Positions 10,779 through 21,747 of a stretch of DNA of 64,000 bases are shown here, in pieces. Made by a program: the position numbers and the translations under genes. Below the pieces are notes generated by a model. The model was not told the DNA's origin and did not search any database. It was given only the letters and a program-made list of their open reading frames with translations. The stretch is taken from the NCBI GenBank assembly GCA_000333855.2, contig CM007319.1:1137629-1201628 (forward strand), read 5' to 3'. The stretch's first letter is position 1. Every line of letters begins with the position of its first letter. The stretch comes from Endotrypanum monterogeii. Its lineage: Eukaryota > Euglenozoa > Kinetoplastea > Trypanosomatida > Trypanosomatidae.

Positions 10779-12584
10779 TTATTGAGAAAGGCCCACAGCG
10801 TCTACATGCAGGGTATCGAGAGTCTGCTGGAAGACTGGCAGGTGTTTATCCCAACAATCTGCCAGGGTCTCCCATCGAATAATCAGTATTGTTGCCTCAC
10901 GCGGGATGACATACGTACGGCAACGACGGGCCTCCCGAGTCTCGTGAAACATGGCACAGCGAATGCCGCTAATCTCCATCAAGGTTGTAGTGACTGCCGA
11001 AGCCTTCTCCTCGGTGAAGTGGAAGACAACGTTGTGAAGAAACTCTTCCTCATCGCCAGCGAGTACCTCCCACGTGACGGGCAACTCCGTAACGTACTGA
11101 ATTGTCATCAGCGGCGGCTCCTCATCGTGTGCCTCGTCGCCAAGTGGATAGTACAAAATCGTGGGCAAGTCCATCATCCACGGCTCATGGACAACAGCAG
11201 AACGAGGATGCACTGAAAAGAGAACCCCAAACTTGGGCTGCACGTACACCAGCGTCAGGTAGTTGGTGCGTGCAAGAGAAGAAGACGTTAATGGTCGAGC
11301 AGTGATCGTCTCGAGTGTTGCTTTGGCAATGGGCTGAGGTATCTCGGTGGAGTCACGTGCCTCCCACAGCGTTGCAGCAGCAGCTTTCGGGTTGTCAAGA
11401 AGAGCGGAGAAAGTCGTCGCAGTGACCCTCACGACAACTTTTCCTGCCACCGTAGACAAGGAGGGTGAGAAAGAGAGAATGAAGATGGCCTCATCCGACT
11501 CAGAGCTGCCATCCTTTGTCGAAAGGCTATTTTGCACTGCAGTCGCAGACGAAGTGTTATTCGAGGGGGAAAACGTTGCGTAGAGACTCCGGACAGTCCA
11601 CTCCGAGGGCACGCAGAGCTCCAGCTCGCGTCCCTCTCGTGCACACGCTACGCGGTAGTACCCGCGATGTACGGCGAAGGTTGTACCTGGCAGGCGGGGC
11701 GAGAGCGCCGGAGATTCATCACCGAGGGCTACCAGGGGCACATTAACCGTGGCGCGGGAAACGCCCTCGATCGCACTCGAGAGCTCTATTCCTTCGGTAG
11801 TGCTGACTGATGTACCTCTGTTGGAGTCCTGCTTGCAGCCATCCTCTCCACTGGTATGACTTCCCAGCGCTGACGAGGGTGACCACTTCCCAGTCAATCC
11901 AGTCATAATCGCCATAGCGACGTACGGACCGTTCATGCCTGACAGGATCACACACTCCTCTTTGATGAGTACATGGGAGAATGTGCGCCGCAGAGTACTA
12001 GATCTTTTTTTCTTGGGAGCTTCTTCGGCCCTTTCAGCATCGTTGTCCGACTGCGGACCAGACTCTGACAGAGGAGTCCACTTATCGTGATTCTCGCGCA
12101 GAAGCTCCCTCAGCACCGGGTGGTACTCCAAATACTGGGATAGATGAACAAGCTCGTCCTCGCGTGTGGCAAAGGGACCTTCTGTCGATCCGGTGTAGCT
12201 GCAAAAAATGAAGCACGTTGGCACTACGTCCAAGACGTTCACCCCGCTCCTCTGCCGACTTGCTTTTGTTGTGGAGTGCGAGGGATGGGACTTGAATTCT
12301 GTACCCTGCACCACACCCGGAAGTACAAGAGGAATGGCGGCGGAGTGCGGAGGGTAGAAGACAGGTGGTGCCACTCTCCACCCGGCAGGTAGGAAGCTGG
12401 GGAGCACAGTGACGGGGAGGAGACTGTTTTTTAAAGTCTTCTCGACATCGGCATCGGTTGCGCAGGCTACAGGTATTCTGGTATGGAAACGCTTCCTTCG
12501 ACGGCGTACTATCAGGGTGATTAGAGTCGTGAAAACCACGACGCTCGCAGCCCACGTCTTGCGGCTGTTCAGTTTTAGCCCCAT
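10779..12584 (-). CDS. Membrane-anchored protein of unknown function, 601 residues
   Basis: An N-terminal hydrophobic segment at about residues 11-27 is followed at once by a cluster of six basic residues (RRRRKR), the pattern of a signal anchor; the rest is predicted soluble. The remaining sequence alternates conserved-looking folded stretches with Ser/Thr-rich spacers, for example about 160-195 (acidic, then KKKR) and 240-275. The last 120 residues look like a compact alpha/beta domain ending in LDTLHVDAVGLSQ. I recognise no family or catalytic motif. A C-rich polypyrimidine tract with an AG at 12655-12654 gives a 5' UTR of about 69 bases and supports the ATG at 12584. Codon use resembles the neighbours. 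A kinetoplastid-restricted membrane protein is the most likely status. Confidence 0.8.
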   Translation of the reverse strand: MGLKLNSRKTWAASVVVFTTLITLIVRRRRKRFHTRIPVACATDADVEKTLKNSLLPVTVLPSFLPAGWRVAPPVFYPPHSAAIPLVLPGVVQGTEFKSHPSHSTTKASRQRSGVNVLDVVPTCFIFCSYTGSTEGPFATREDELVHLSQYLEYHPVLRELLRENHDKWTPLSESGPQSDNDAERAEEAPKKKRSSTLRRTFSHVLIKEECVILSGMNGPYVAMAIMTGLTGKWSPSSALGSHTSGEDGCKQDSNRGTSVSTTEGIELSSAIEGVSRATVNVPLVALGDESPALSPRLPGTTFAVHRGYYRVACAREGRELELCVPSEWTVRSLYATFSPSNNTSSATAVQNSLSTKDGSSESDEAIFILSFSPSLSTVAGKVVVRVTATTFSALLDNPKAAAATLWEARDSTEIPQPIAKATLETITARPLTSSSLARTNYLTLVYVQPKFGVLFSVHPRSAVVHEPWMMDLPTILYYPLGDEAHDEEPPLMTIQYVTELPVTWEVLAGDEEEFLHNVVFHFTEEKASAVTTTLMEISGIRCAMFHETREARRCRTYVIPREATILIIRWETLADCWDKHLPVFQQTLDTLHVDAVGLSQ

Positions 12585-15409
12585 TGCAGAGTCTCTTTCA
12601 GCTACACGATCTCACAACTGAAGTCAACCGACAACCAAAGGCTATGTCAGCGGCTGGGGGTGGGGGGGGGGGGTTCTTTGAAGGTCTAAGGTGATTGTAG
12701 GCTGAGTGCTCTCGATAGTAGGCCACAAGCACCTAAAGTTGTTTTTCAAGTAAAGTTAAACCGCGTGAGTCTTGTGTAGTGGGAGAATGCGATATTCACA
12801 AAGGCGATGCAAGGTCCCCGGAACCTAGACGTAGGAAGGTCCCTCAAAAAAGAAATGTCAGCAATATACGTGTGTACATGAATATATGTTAATGTTTGTG
12901 GTGATAATCGTGTAAAAATAAATAGAGAACGAAGCGAAAAAAAAGAAAAAAAACACAGAGAGCAAACAGACTAGTTCAAAGCCACGCAAGTAGAGTCGCT
13001 GCACTCCGAGTTGATCATTCACTCAGCACCTGAGTGAAAACAGCAATCAGCGCCGTGCCGTCGAACACACGAACGCAGGGATCTTCTTTAACGAAATGAA
13101 ACCGATTTTTTTTGTTCATGAAAAGACTTAGAGCAGAGAGGAGTACCTGATGAAGGAGACGCTAGAACAGGGGATGTGAAACCCAGGAAGAGAGAAAGAC
13201 TGTGTGTGTATGTGTGTTTGAGAGAAGAGATGGAAAGAAAAAGGTAGCCGCACAACGACCACAAAAAAAAAAAAAAAAAAAACAAGAAGTCAGGGAAATG
13301 AGATAGGTAGTAGAAACTAAAGGTGAGAAAGTGGATTGCACAAGACCTCGATCGTCAGCCAACACAAAAAGGATGTATAAGAAGAAGAGCACAAAACACC
13401 CACTGCACAGCAAGCGATGTATAGAGGGTAAAAAAAAAAATTGCTCGCACCGTCAACAGTCCCGTTCTGCCAATTGCATGCGTGAGCTTGAGAAAAGGGG
13501 GGAGCGGAGGCTTAGTCCGTTAGCTTCCCGCCCTTCTCGAATGGATTTGCCAATCAAATTTTGGTGCAAGAACACAAGAAAAAAGACGAAGAGGATCCAA
13601 CTTGAGGGGAGGGATTCGTCCCACATACAAATCGCAAGTCCACCGTCGCAAAAAAAAAAAGGACGGGGGGGGGGGGGGCGGGAAACGAGACGAAAGAGAG
13701 ATCCACGTGGAAAAGAGAAGATAACACACTTTGATAGAGAGGAAACACAATCAACAGCACACAGTGGAACACACACACACATACACAACTATCGATTCGT
13801 AATAGCCTGACAATGAGGTAGATATCGGAAAGGGAAGGTTTCAGATCGTTTCTGCAGGCTTTCCCTCTAATACATGAGAAGACTGCACGGGGAGGGCAAT
13901 ACACCTGCTTCGGCGGAGATCTAATCAGTGAGATGGAAAAAAATCAGACCGTCACAAACGAGCGAATGGGGGAAGGGGGGCGTCTGAGATGAAAAAAAAA
14001 AAACAGTTATAAAAAAAACGCTACTTGTCGAAACAAACAAAAAATAATAATGAAGGGTAAATCCACAGTCACACTCACACAATGCCTAATCGTGACAGAC
14101 GCCAGCAAGTCGGGGGAAAAAAAAGGCGTTGCCCCAAGCTAATGGGAGATGAAAGAAAGAGTGTAACGAGGGCAAAGGGATCGTGAAAGAGAAATAAGCC
14201 AGAAAACATTTTTTTTTGTAAGTATGCCACCGAAGGAGTATTGTATGGTTCCGGTATCAATGAGATCATGAGGTTGCGAATGCGATAAGAAGAAAGGGAG
14301 TCAAGTCCCACAAAAAAAAAAAGGTGTGCAGAGAGAGTGGCGATGATCGAAGGTGAAATGATCAAACTTTGCATGAATGTCATGGAGAGAGAGGCCCTAA
14401 ATCAAGAATCAAACAGCAGCGCCAGGCAACTGTGATATTCATCTGATGAAGGCTTATGAACGACCTCCCCCGTGTGTGTGTGTGTGTGGGGTTGGGGGGG
14501 GGGGCAGAGGACGGTTGCTATTTGTTTTTTATTATAGAGCAGGCAACTAAACGAGGGATTCGCTGCCGGGGCGCGCATGTCTTTACCGCTCACCAGCAAT
14601 CACAGAGAGAGGGCAAACACGTCTTTGGAAACAGCTTCTGAAGTGAGACAAACACCGCCTTCTCTGTTTTTTTTTTCTGTCTGTCAGTCACTGTACCGAC
14701 TCGGTTTTGTTTTCTTTTTTGTTGTTGTTGTTGTTGTTTGGGATAGTAAATCCAGCCAAGGCACGTTCCTTACCATCGTACCTTCAGCCCCCCCCTCCCT
14801 CCCTTCCCTGCCCCTGCCCGCCGATCCTCACCACCACTTAGTGATTTATTTAAAAAGGCCTTGAACAAAAAGCGCTCACATTTCACCGAGCCATCTTCTG
14901 ATGGGACGAAGCCGCGAAACAGCGGCGAATCCGCCACAGTAGCGGAGAGAAAGACTGAAAACGCGTACACTGTACATTACAAACTACACACAGAAAAAAA
15001 AACGAAGAAGTACGACTTGAGCGGAGCGGGGAGGGGGGGGAGGGGCGAGCACTGTCCAAGGAGGAGAGAGAGGGGTCATATACACCCATATCTACACTTA
15101 TTGATAGATGTCAATACGTATGTATGTGCAAGGAGGAAAAAAGGGACCGAGTACGAGACCACAACTCCTCCGCCCGTGTGAGATACACAGAACACTATTG
15201 CTTCTGCCATGGTGACTAGTTTACATAATGTTGACGAGGCTTCGGATGAACGCGGACAGAAATGCTTGCAGACGCGCACCTAGGGTGTGTGTAAAAGCTA
15301 TACGAAGGCCGGTTGAACAACGAAGCGGAGAAGCAGAGGGAATCAAAAGAAAAGGGAAGACGAAAAATAACAATAACAATAATACACACACGGCGCAAGC
15401 GGGCGGTAC
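12585..15409. other. 2.8 kb gap upstream of the membrane-anchored gene
   Basis: No gene is supported. It holds G runs on the plus strand at about 12655-12673, 13664-13679 and 14493-14503, a 20-base A run at about 13263-13282, a GT array at about 14471-14487 and numerous shorter A runs. Plus-strand A and G runs are T and C tracts in the transcript and may serve splicing. Confidence 0.6.
12654..12684 (-). promoter_or_regulatory. Candidate trans-splice acceptor with a poly-C tract
   Basis: On the minus strand a T/C stretch runs into about 12 C residues, an A and six more C, then AG at 12655-12654. The tract is made of C rather than the usual T. Confidence 0.5.
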
Positions 15410-18400
15410 TCACTCCCCATCCAGTCCACGCGATCGCCGGAGGCGTCGATGTAATTCATTAGAGTACATCTTCAATGTTGACACCCCTTCCAATTCATTG
15501 CTGTAGGCCAACATAGACGGTGGCGGAGGAGGACTTTCCTCTGTGTATGATGGGGCTGGCGCCTCCGCTCCGTGGGCAGAGGAACAAAACGCGCCGCGAG
15601 GCCCCGCAGGGCAAGACGTACGTTTTTCACACTCAGTTTTTGCAAGTGCCCTCTTGCGAGCCGAGGAGAAACCGAGGGCGCCATGGAGCTCCGAGGCTGA
15701 CGAGTCGGCCGCTAGCTCTTTCAAAGAGCGAACGCAGTCCGGCAAGAAGCTCACAGAGGAGGAAGTCGATCTCGTCCGTCCTCTTGTCTTCCTCTGGTCC
15801 AAAAAAGACTTCCGGGGCTGGTCATCTGCTGCGGCAGTCTTGCCTGTACTCGGAGTGCGCGTCGCCAGCGGACTTCCTGAAACACAGAGGTCTAGCGGTG
15901 GGGGGCTGGTGGCCCTGGTGAGAGAGCCCTTCGTTGTGCCCGAGGCCCTGGGAGGTACCGAGCTTCCCTTCATAGGGGGAAGAGTTATGTCAGGGACCGC
16001 TTCTGGTGCTTTATTCGCCTCATCGCATCGAGGCCTACCCGATGGCGGCACACGGCTCACCCCACTTGAGGAGCCTCCCACAGAGCATGCACGGCTTGGT
16101 GATACCGATGATTCTGTATCATCTCCCAACACCACAGTGATGGTGGTAGTTCGAAATAGAGGAGACACACCCTCGGCTGGTTCGTACAAGACGGGCTGTC
16201 CTGTTGCCTTCGCACCATGCGCCTTGCTCTCCTCCATCTGAACTAAGGTGTTGGGGAGACCTGGTGGAACCGGTAACTCGTCTTTTATTCCCCGAGATGC
16301 TCGCAACGTCTCCAGGTGGCGCCTTTGCCATTCTGCCAAGTGAATCTGCGAACCATCGACGCTCTCAAAAGAAGTACCGTAGCGCACCTCATCCGACTCC
16401 ATGTACGGAAGGTTAAAAGATGAATTACTGCATGATAACGGGTTCTCATATCCTCGAGAAGTCTCGCCAAAGGCATCTTTGTATTGTGAGTGTGGCCGCG
16501 ATGACGCGTGAAATGAGGTGCTGGCAGACACTACCCTGTCGCCGCTACGCCGGTACCGTGATCCTTCCATGTAGTCATTCAGCGTACCCCCTGATTGGCC
16601 GAGTTTGGCTGTCGCGCCCATTCCCGAAACCGAAGGAGTCGGCAATATACTCGAAGATCCGTCAGCCCTACTCAGAAAAGACGGCGTCTGTCTGGGCGAC
16701 GCTGCCCCGATTCGAGTCTCTCCTGACTGAGACGAGATCACTCGGCCGCCTTTCCTCTGAGGCTCCAGCGACAACTCGAGGGCATCCTCTGTCCCGCCTG
16801 CACCCATGGCCCCCTCCCCGTGCGTGCAACAGCATCGCGCTGAGACACCCAGCGGAAAACCAGTGGCATGGACTTCATCCATGTCCTCGTAGACCGGTAC
16901 CTGAGGCAGAATGAAGGTGTTCCGCCGGCGTGCACCCTTTGTATTGTCAGTCTTTTGCCGGTCGAGGATCCCGCTAGGGGCCACAGCATCCTGCGTGAGC
17001 GAACGGCTGCGCTGCTTTGAAGCCCCTACTATTCTCTCAGGGTGATCAAGTCGTGGGGGTGGCCGGTCTGTCGACAAACGAGAGATCACTTCCCCCGTCG
17101 CACCATTCAGAAACCACACCTCGTGATCGTAGGTAGACGCGGCCAGCACTCCACGATCGTCAATCCATCGCGCACACATCACGCCGCATTGATGATGATG
17201 ATGAACAGTTGGTGTTGCTCTAGACATATAGCGGCTGTGTGTGGATGCGGAGCTTGACCCCGCATTCGACTCTGCCCCCTCCCCCTGGCCCCCTTGGATC
17301 CTGACGGATGTCAATAACTCAGGATCTGTTTCGCAGTTGGACGGATTAGCACCAGTCAATTTAATAACAGCTGCCAGCGAAAACGCTGTCCGGCTTTTAT
17401 GGCTGCAATGAGGCAGATTGTATGCTTTGAGCAGTCGGCACGTACGGTAGATGTGCACGACACCATCAGAATCGCCGAGGAAGAGGTGATGATTCCGCCC
17501 ATCGTAGGCCACGGAGGTGAACTCCGTTAACGCACCCCTAGCGTCCAAGTTCGGTGGTGGAGGAGTTCCGCTTCCAAAGGGCGGTGTGCCTGAGTTGAAG
17601 TTGTTCGTTGAAACTCCTGGTAAGATACCAAGATCCACAAACACCGACGTGGGGTCCCCCACAGAGATCACCTGATCAGGTGCGAGTCTATCGAAAGCAG
17701 ACCCACTCCGCTGCTCATTGGATCCATCAAACTGCAACGAACGCAGCGCTGTTTTCTTCGGTGACGCACTAAAACCAGATGCTGGGCGGGAACAACTCAC
17801 CGCCTTCGCGATTGTACTGTTAAGCGGGGATGAGTTGGACGTCATCGGAAAAAGATCGCTGCTGGCATTCGTAGTGCTGATGGTGTTGCCGAGCGATGGC
17901 AGTCCGGATCGCTGCAGCTGCTGCCGACCTCTCGACGTTGCCTGATTCGGAAAATGGGTCTTCTGGTAGAACTCCGATGTAATACGTTCAGCCTCCACAG
18001 TGGCCATCCTGACGGCGTCCGGGGAGGGGTGCTGAGGGTGACAAAGAATGCTCAGTAACCTGAAATGCTCCACTGCAGGGGCACACGACCAGCACCGGCA
18101 CACGCCACCTGTGTGTACGGTCACCAATCCTGGTGCATGACCAAGGAACACCATGTCTACAAGACCGCCGAATCCTGATAAATCCTTTGTCACGGGTGAG
18201 TTCATCCACAGCTGCATGTCAAACATGTAGACGGTGCATTGAGCATCCGCGACGGCAGCCAGGCCCATGTCCTCAGAGACGCGGAGGAGGGTCAAAGGGG
18301 AGGGGCAGACGGCGATGGCTGTAGAAAACAACTCCTCTTGATTATTCCCCTCTGTTCGTATCAGGAGCATCCCGTTTGAGGTGATTGCGAGCCAGGTACG

Positions 18401-20686
18401 CGAAATCGATGAGAAGTACATTTGATGAACAGTCACCGGACCACTTGCCTCGGGACCGAGGCCGGATGACTTAGCCTTCCACCAGAGCGTTGCCGTGGAG
18501 GACGTACACTGCGAAGCGTTCGAGACCATATCCTGAGTGCTGTACCAAACCACGCACCCATCGCTGCGTGAAATAAAGACGCGACTGCCGAGTTCGTCGA
18601 TGCACACAGCCTTGATATCAGTTTCTTCCTGCGAGAGACTAGACTGCGCGATTTGACTCAGCACGCCCCGACGGTGACCATGAACGCCATCCCAAACGCT
18701 GAGCCGCGTCGCTCCTTGAACCAAAAACGTGCGAGTCCGAATGTCGTATAAGACATTCGAGCACACCTCGTCGTCGTCACGCATGAGTGGATCCGTGCGC
18801 GTGTTCAAACTCCAGCAAACGATGGAGTTGACGAATCCACAAAGCAGCTCTTGCGTGGACTCGCAGTAAATCAAACTGTGGCACTGAGGACCCCCAGCGT
18901 TACTGGCCTGCCCCACACCTGCCGGCAGTAGGGCAAGAAGTCCGAGACTAACAAAGAGGCTCGCAATATTGCTACTCAAAACCCCACCACCGCCGCTTGC
19001 CGCGGTACGCGTTGATGGCAATGACGACACCGACTGGTTTGCGGCGCTCGCATCCCTGGACTCACCGTGTAGCTGCGGTACACGGTCGCTCCTAAACGAT
19101 TGCACACACTGCTGCGACGCTACATCCCAAATCTTCACAACACCTTTTGTGTCAGCGCTCACCAGCTGATCTATTGCAACCAGGTGAATGAGCGAAATAA
19201 TGCATGCATTGTGTTCACCATTACCGACAACATCAAAAGGCGTGCCAGGCAAAGTTCCATGGGCATGCGCGTCCCACCAAAGCAGTCGCCTACCACAGGA
19301 AGTCGCCCCCACAACCCACTCATGACCAGGGATGTATACGAGCGTGGTCAGGTGTTCATTGGTAAGGCAACCAAGCTCAATAGATTGCCCCGTAAGCAGA
19401 GAGGTTGCCAGGAGTCGACCATCGAAGCCTGAGGAATAGAGGTGCGTCCCGAAGACACAAAAATCCACCAAACCACCTGATTCACATGTGTGCAAACTTG
19501 GGTAAGAGTTCACAATAGTAAACTCCTTTCCCTTCTTTCGGCCTCGAGGTGCGTTGATGCACAGGATACTCCCCAAGCTGTCGCCGAGAAAAATTGCCGT
19601 TTGGTAATCAAGGTACGATGGCGAGTTGCGTGGCATGATCTGGACGCGGCGCGCGAGCCCATCGAGGAGAAGAGGTGTGACCGCTGTGGTCGAGACAGCC
19701 CTTGAAAGCAGCGAGAACCATCCACGCAAGAGTCTGTCGTCGGACGAGTAGCACACCATCAAGTCGCAGGCCTCTAGATACGTCACAATAGATGGCGTCA
19801 CTCCGGGAAACATATCCGGTGGTGCTGTGTAGATGTGCTGTAGTGTGTCCTTCGAGTACAGCATGAAAGGGCAGCTGCGGGTGGATACAAAGAAAACCGA
19901 CTTGTGCCCTGGCAGACCATCCAGGAAGCGAATGAGTCCGAGATTACCGTCCTCGTGGACGACCACTGGAGCACAAAGACGATCGGTGTCGCCATCCTCG
20001 TCAGCTGTGGTCGAAGAGCGGTCCTTTACGTCACGAAAGTACCGAACGAATTTTCGACGGTCATTGGACGATCCCTTTTTCCGCTTTCGCTGCTGCGGTA
20101 GTGTTTTTGGCGCACACTGCAGCATGCGTGAGAAGGTGAACTGATTAAAGGGGGTAATGAACCTTGTTCCTATTCTGTCGGCAATGGCTTCACTAACCAA
20201 GTAGTTCACGAGGTGCTCCCACGTGACGCGCTGTTGATTGTGAATATCGACGTGGTTAAAGAGTTGTTTGATCGGATCGACATATTCTGGCCTGACCCCC
20301 GCCAACTCCTGCCGACTTCGGATACGACTGCTGCGCTCCGCCCCGCGATTTCCACCCGTGTGGTGGGAAACCACATGTTGAGCGCTCACTGAGATGCTGG
20401 CAGCCAATTGTGCTGATGCTGGGATCCTCGATAGCGATGTGATGGGTGAAGGACCCAAGTCCGAGTTATGGCGCGAGCTCTTTGGGCTAAGGAATGTGCT
20501 ACTCACGTGCGCGAAGGAGTTTTGGCTGAGGTGCGGCTGAAGATAGGGCTCCAGAAGCTCACGGAATTCTGTGTAGGAGGCCCCATCTGGGTAAGCTGCC
20601 CAGTCTTGTCGAAGGGCGGCAAGGGATATTTCGTTGCCGAGCACGATCGCCAGCTGTGGAAGCGATACCTGCTGCGCGGTATGCAT
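15410..20686 (-). CDS. Large EF-hand/WD40-repeat protein, possibly flagellar
   Basis: The protein has 1,758 residues. A region resembling a pair of EF-hands lies near the N-terminus; the second (about 134-168) has a loop beginning DIHNQQ, which lacks some calcium ligands. WD40-like repeats extend over about 240-1190, with clear units near 519 (GVVKIWD), 640-660 (LSVWDG), about 870 (CRCWSC) and 1150-1190; this length suffices for two beta-propellers. The last 550 residues are Ser/Pro/Arg-rich and probably disordered. EF-hand plus double-propeller architecture is known from WDR49/WDR64/EFCAB8-type proteins, often linked with cilia; a flagellar role is inferred. The frame extends to a TTG at 20719, but that codon lies before a strong splice acceptor at 20714-20713, so the ATG at 20686 is the start. 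Confidence 0.85.
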   Translation of the reverse strand: MHTAQQVSLPQLAIVLGNEISLAALRQDWAAYPDGASYTEFRELLEPYLQPHLSQNSFAHVSSTFLSPKSSRHNSDLGPSPITSLSRIPASAQLAASISVSAQHVVSHHTGGNRGAERSSRIRSRQELAGVRPEYVDPIKQLFNHVDIHNQQRVTWEHLVNYLVSEAIADRIGTRFITPFNQFTFSRMLQCAPKTLPQQRKRKKGSSNDRRKFVRYFRDVKDRSSTTADEDGDTDRLCAPVVVHEDGNLGLIRFLDGLPGHKSVFFVSTRSCPFMLYSKDTLQHIYTAPPDMFPGVTPSIVTYLEACDLMVCYSSDDRLLRGWFSLLSRAVSTTAVTPLLLDGLARRVQIMPRNSPSYLDYQTAIFLGDSLGSILCINAPRGRKKGKEFTIVNSYPSLHTCESGGLVDFCVFGTHLYSSGFDGRLLATSLLTGQSIELGCLTNEHLTTLVYIPGHEWVVGATSCGRRLLWWDAHAHGTLPGTPFDVVGNGEHNACIISLIHLVAIDQLVSADTKGVVKIWDVASQQCVQSFRSDRVPQLHGESRDASAANQSVSSLPSTRTAASGGGGVLSSNIASLFVSLGLLALLPAGVGQASNAGGPQCHSLIYCESTQELLCGFVNSIVCWSLNTRTDPLMRDDDEVCSNVLYDIRTRTFLVQGATRLSVWDGVHGHRRGVLSQIAQSSLSQEETDIKAVCIDELGSRVFISRSDGCVVWYSTQDMVSNASQCTSSTATLWWKAKSSGLGPEASGPVTVHQMYFSSISRTWLAITSNGMLLIRTEGNNQEELFSTAIAVCPSPLTLLRVSEDMGLAAVADAQCTVYMFDMQLWMNSPVTKDLSGFGGLVDMVFLGHAPGLVTVHTGGVCRCWSCAPAVEHFRLLSILCHPQHPSPDAVRMATVEAERITSEFYQKTHFPNQATSRGRQQLQRSGLPSLGNTISTTNASSDLFPMTSNSSPLNSTIAKAVSCSRPASGFSASPKKTALRSLQFDGSNEQRSGSAFDRLAPDQVISVGDPTSVFVDLGILPGVSTNNFNSGTPPFGSGTPPPPNLDARGALTEFTSVAYDGRNHHLFLGDSDGVVHIYRTCRLLKAYNLPHCSHKSRTAFSLAAVIKLTGANPSNCETDPELLTSVRIQGGQGEGAESNAGSSSASTHSRYMSRATPTVHHHHQCGVMCARWIDDRGVLAASTYDHEVWFLNGATGEVISRLSTDRPPPRLDHPERIVGASKQRSRSLTQDAVAPSGILDRQKTDNTKGARRRNTFILPQVPVYEDMDEVHATGFPLGVSARCCCTHGEGAMGAGGTEDALELSLEPQRKGGRVISSQSGETRIGAASPRQTPSFLSRADGSSSILPTPSVSGMGATAKLGQSGGTLNDYMEGSRYRRSGDRVVSASTSFHASSRPHSQYKDAFGETSRGYENPLSCSNSSFNLPYMESDEVRYGTSFESVDGSQIHLAEWQRRHLETLRASRGIKDELPVPPGLPNTLVQMEESKAHGAKATGQPVLYEPAEGVSPLFRTTTITVVLGDDTESSVSPSRACSVGGSSSGVSRVPPSGRPRCDEANKAPEAVPDITLPPMKGSSVPPRASGTTKGSLTRATSPPPLDLCVSGSPLATRTPSTGKTAAADDQPRKSFLDQRKTRGRTRSTSSSVSFLPDCVRSLKELAADSSASELHGALGFSSARKRALAKTECEKRTSCPAGPRGAFCSSAHGAEAPAPSYTEESPPPPPSMLAYSNELEGVSTLKMYSNELHRRLRRSRGLDGE

Positions 20687-21247
20687 CTGGAAATGACTCT
20701 CTTTCGGACCGTCTGCCAAAGGAACCGGAACAAAAAGATCCGAACAACAACGAAAATGAAAAGCAAAGGCCGTTCCGCTCTCTTAGTCAGCACGTCAGTG
20801 TAAAGACAAGAGTGAGGAGTGACGGCGCGAGCGAGATATATACAGAAAGAGGAAACAAAGCACGAGACGATGTGATGGTGGAATATGCAGAAGTCTTACA
20901 TGTATAAGAAATGCCAAGAGTGGTGAAAAAAAAACCACACCAAGAGGAGATCCTTGTTCATTCGACTCGTCCTCTACCCGCGCACAACAACATACACACA
21001 CAACAACGGGCGTTCCCAGAGGCTCCGGAAAATCGACATGAAAAAGAACAGCTCCCAGATCAGCAAAATCAATGACTACATGCGACTACATCCCGGGGAA
21101 ATAAAAGGAGCCATTCATCCCCCCCAAAAAAAATGAAAAAAAAAGACCTCACTCTTGTTTTTTTCGCGCACGGCCGTTTTCCTCAGCACCCCTCGTCGTA
21201 TGCGGAAAGAAACCACAGAGAGGCAAAGTCACACGTTTGCGCATTGA

Positions 21248-21278
<31 letters not shown>

Positions 21279-21460
21279 TATTAGTTTGTGAAGAAAGTGC
21301 CAGAGTGCACGTATACGGATGTGATACCGTCAATACCCCTCATTTGGGTTCGTGTGTGCACGCACACTTGTTGGCGTGGTAGTGATCTTCCTCATTTCTT
21401 TTGTGTACATCAAATGTGGCACTGTATATAATGACGTCTCCCCAAAACAAACATCACGAT

Positions 21461-21493
<33 letters not shown>

Positions 21494-21747
21494 AACTCGG
21501 TTCCTCTCGCATGGCCGTGGACGAGTAAACCAAAAAAAGGAGAGAGACACGAAAACATAGTGAGATACGTCTCCTAAGAGAGAGAAGTGAATAGGCAAAA
21601 AGAAAGTATCCCTCGAACAACAACAATATATATATATATATACCAAGACCTTCTTTCCCGACAAAAATGACATAGAAACGGGTGAAAAAAAAAGAGTGAT
21701 GGAGGGAGGGGACATTTTTAAAAATCGCACTGGATCCATCTTTGCGC
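20687..21747. other. 1.1 kb gap with three TA arrays
   Basis: It holds the WD40 gene leader and the 3' region of the dynein light chain gene. TA arrays lie at about 21248-21281, 21463-21492 and 21626-21642. Minus-strand frames here are low complexity, with Tyr-Ile repeats from the arrays. No gene is seen. Confidence 0.65.
20713..20745 (-). promoter_or_regulatory. Candidate trans-splice acceptor of the WD40 gene
   Basis: On the minus strand CTTTTTGTTCCGGTTCCTTTGGCAG ends with AG at 20714-20713 and leaves a 26-base leader before the ATG at 20686. It excludes the upstream TTG codon from the mRNA. Confidence 0.55.

Noticed and set aside
15543..16241. 232-codon plus-strand frame over the WD40 gene tail
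   Set aside because: Antisense shadow of the Ser/Pro-rich tail.
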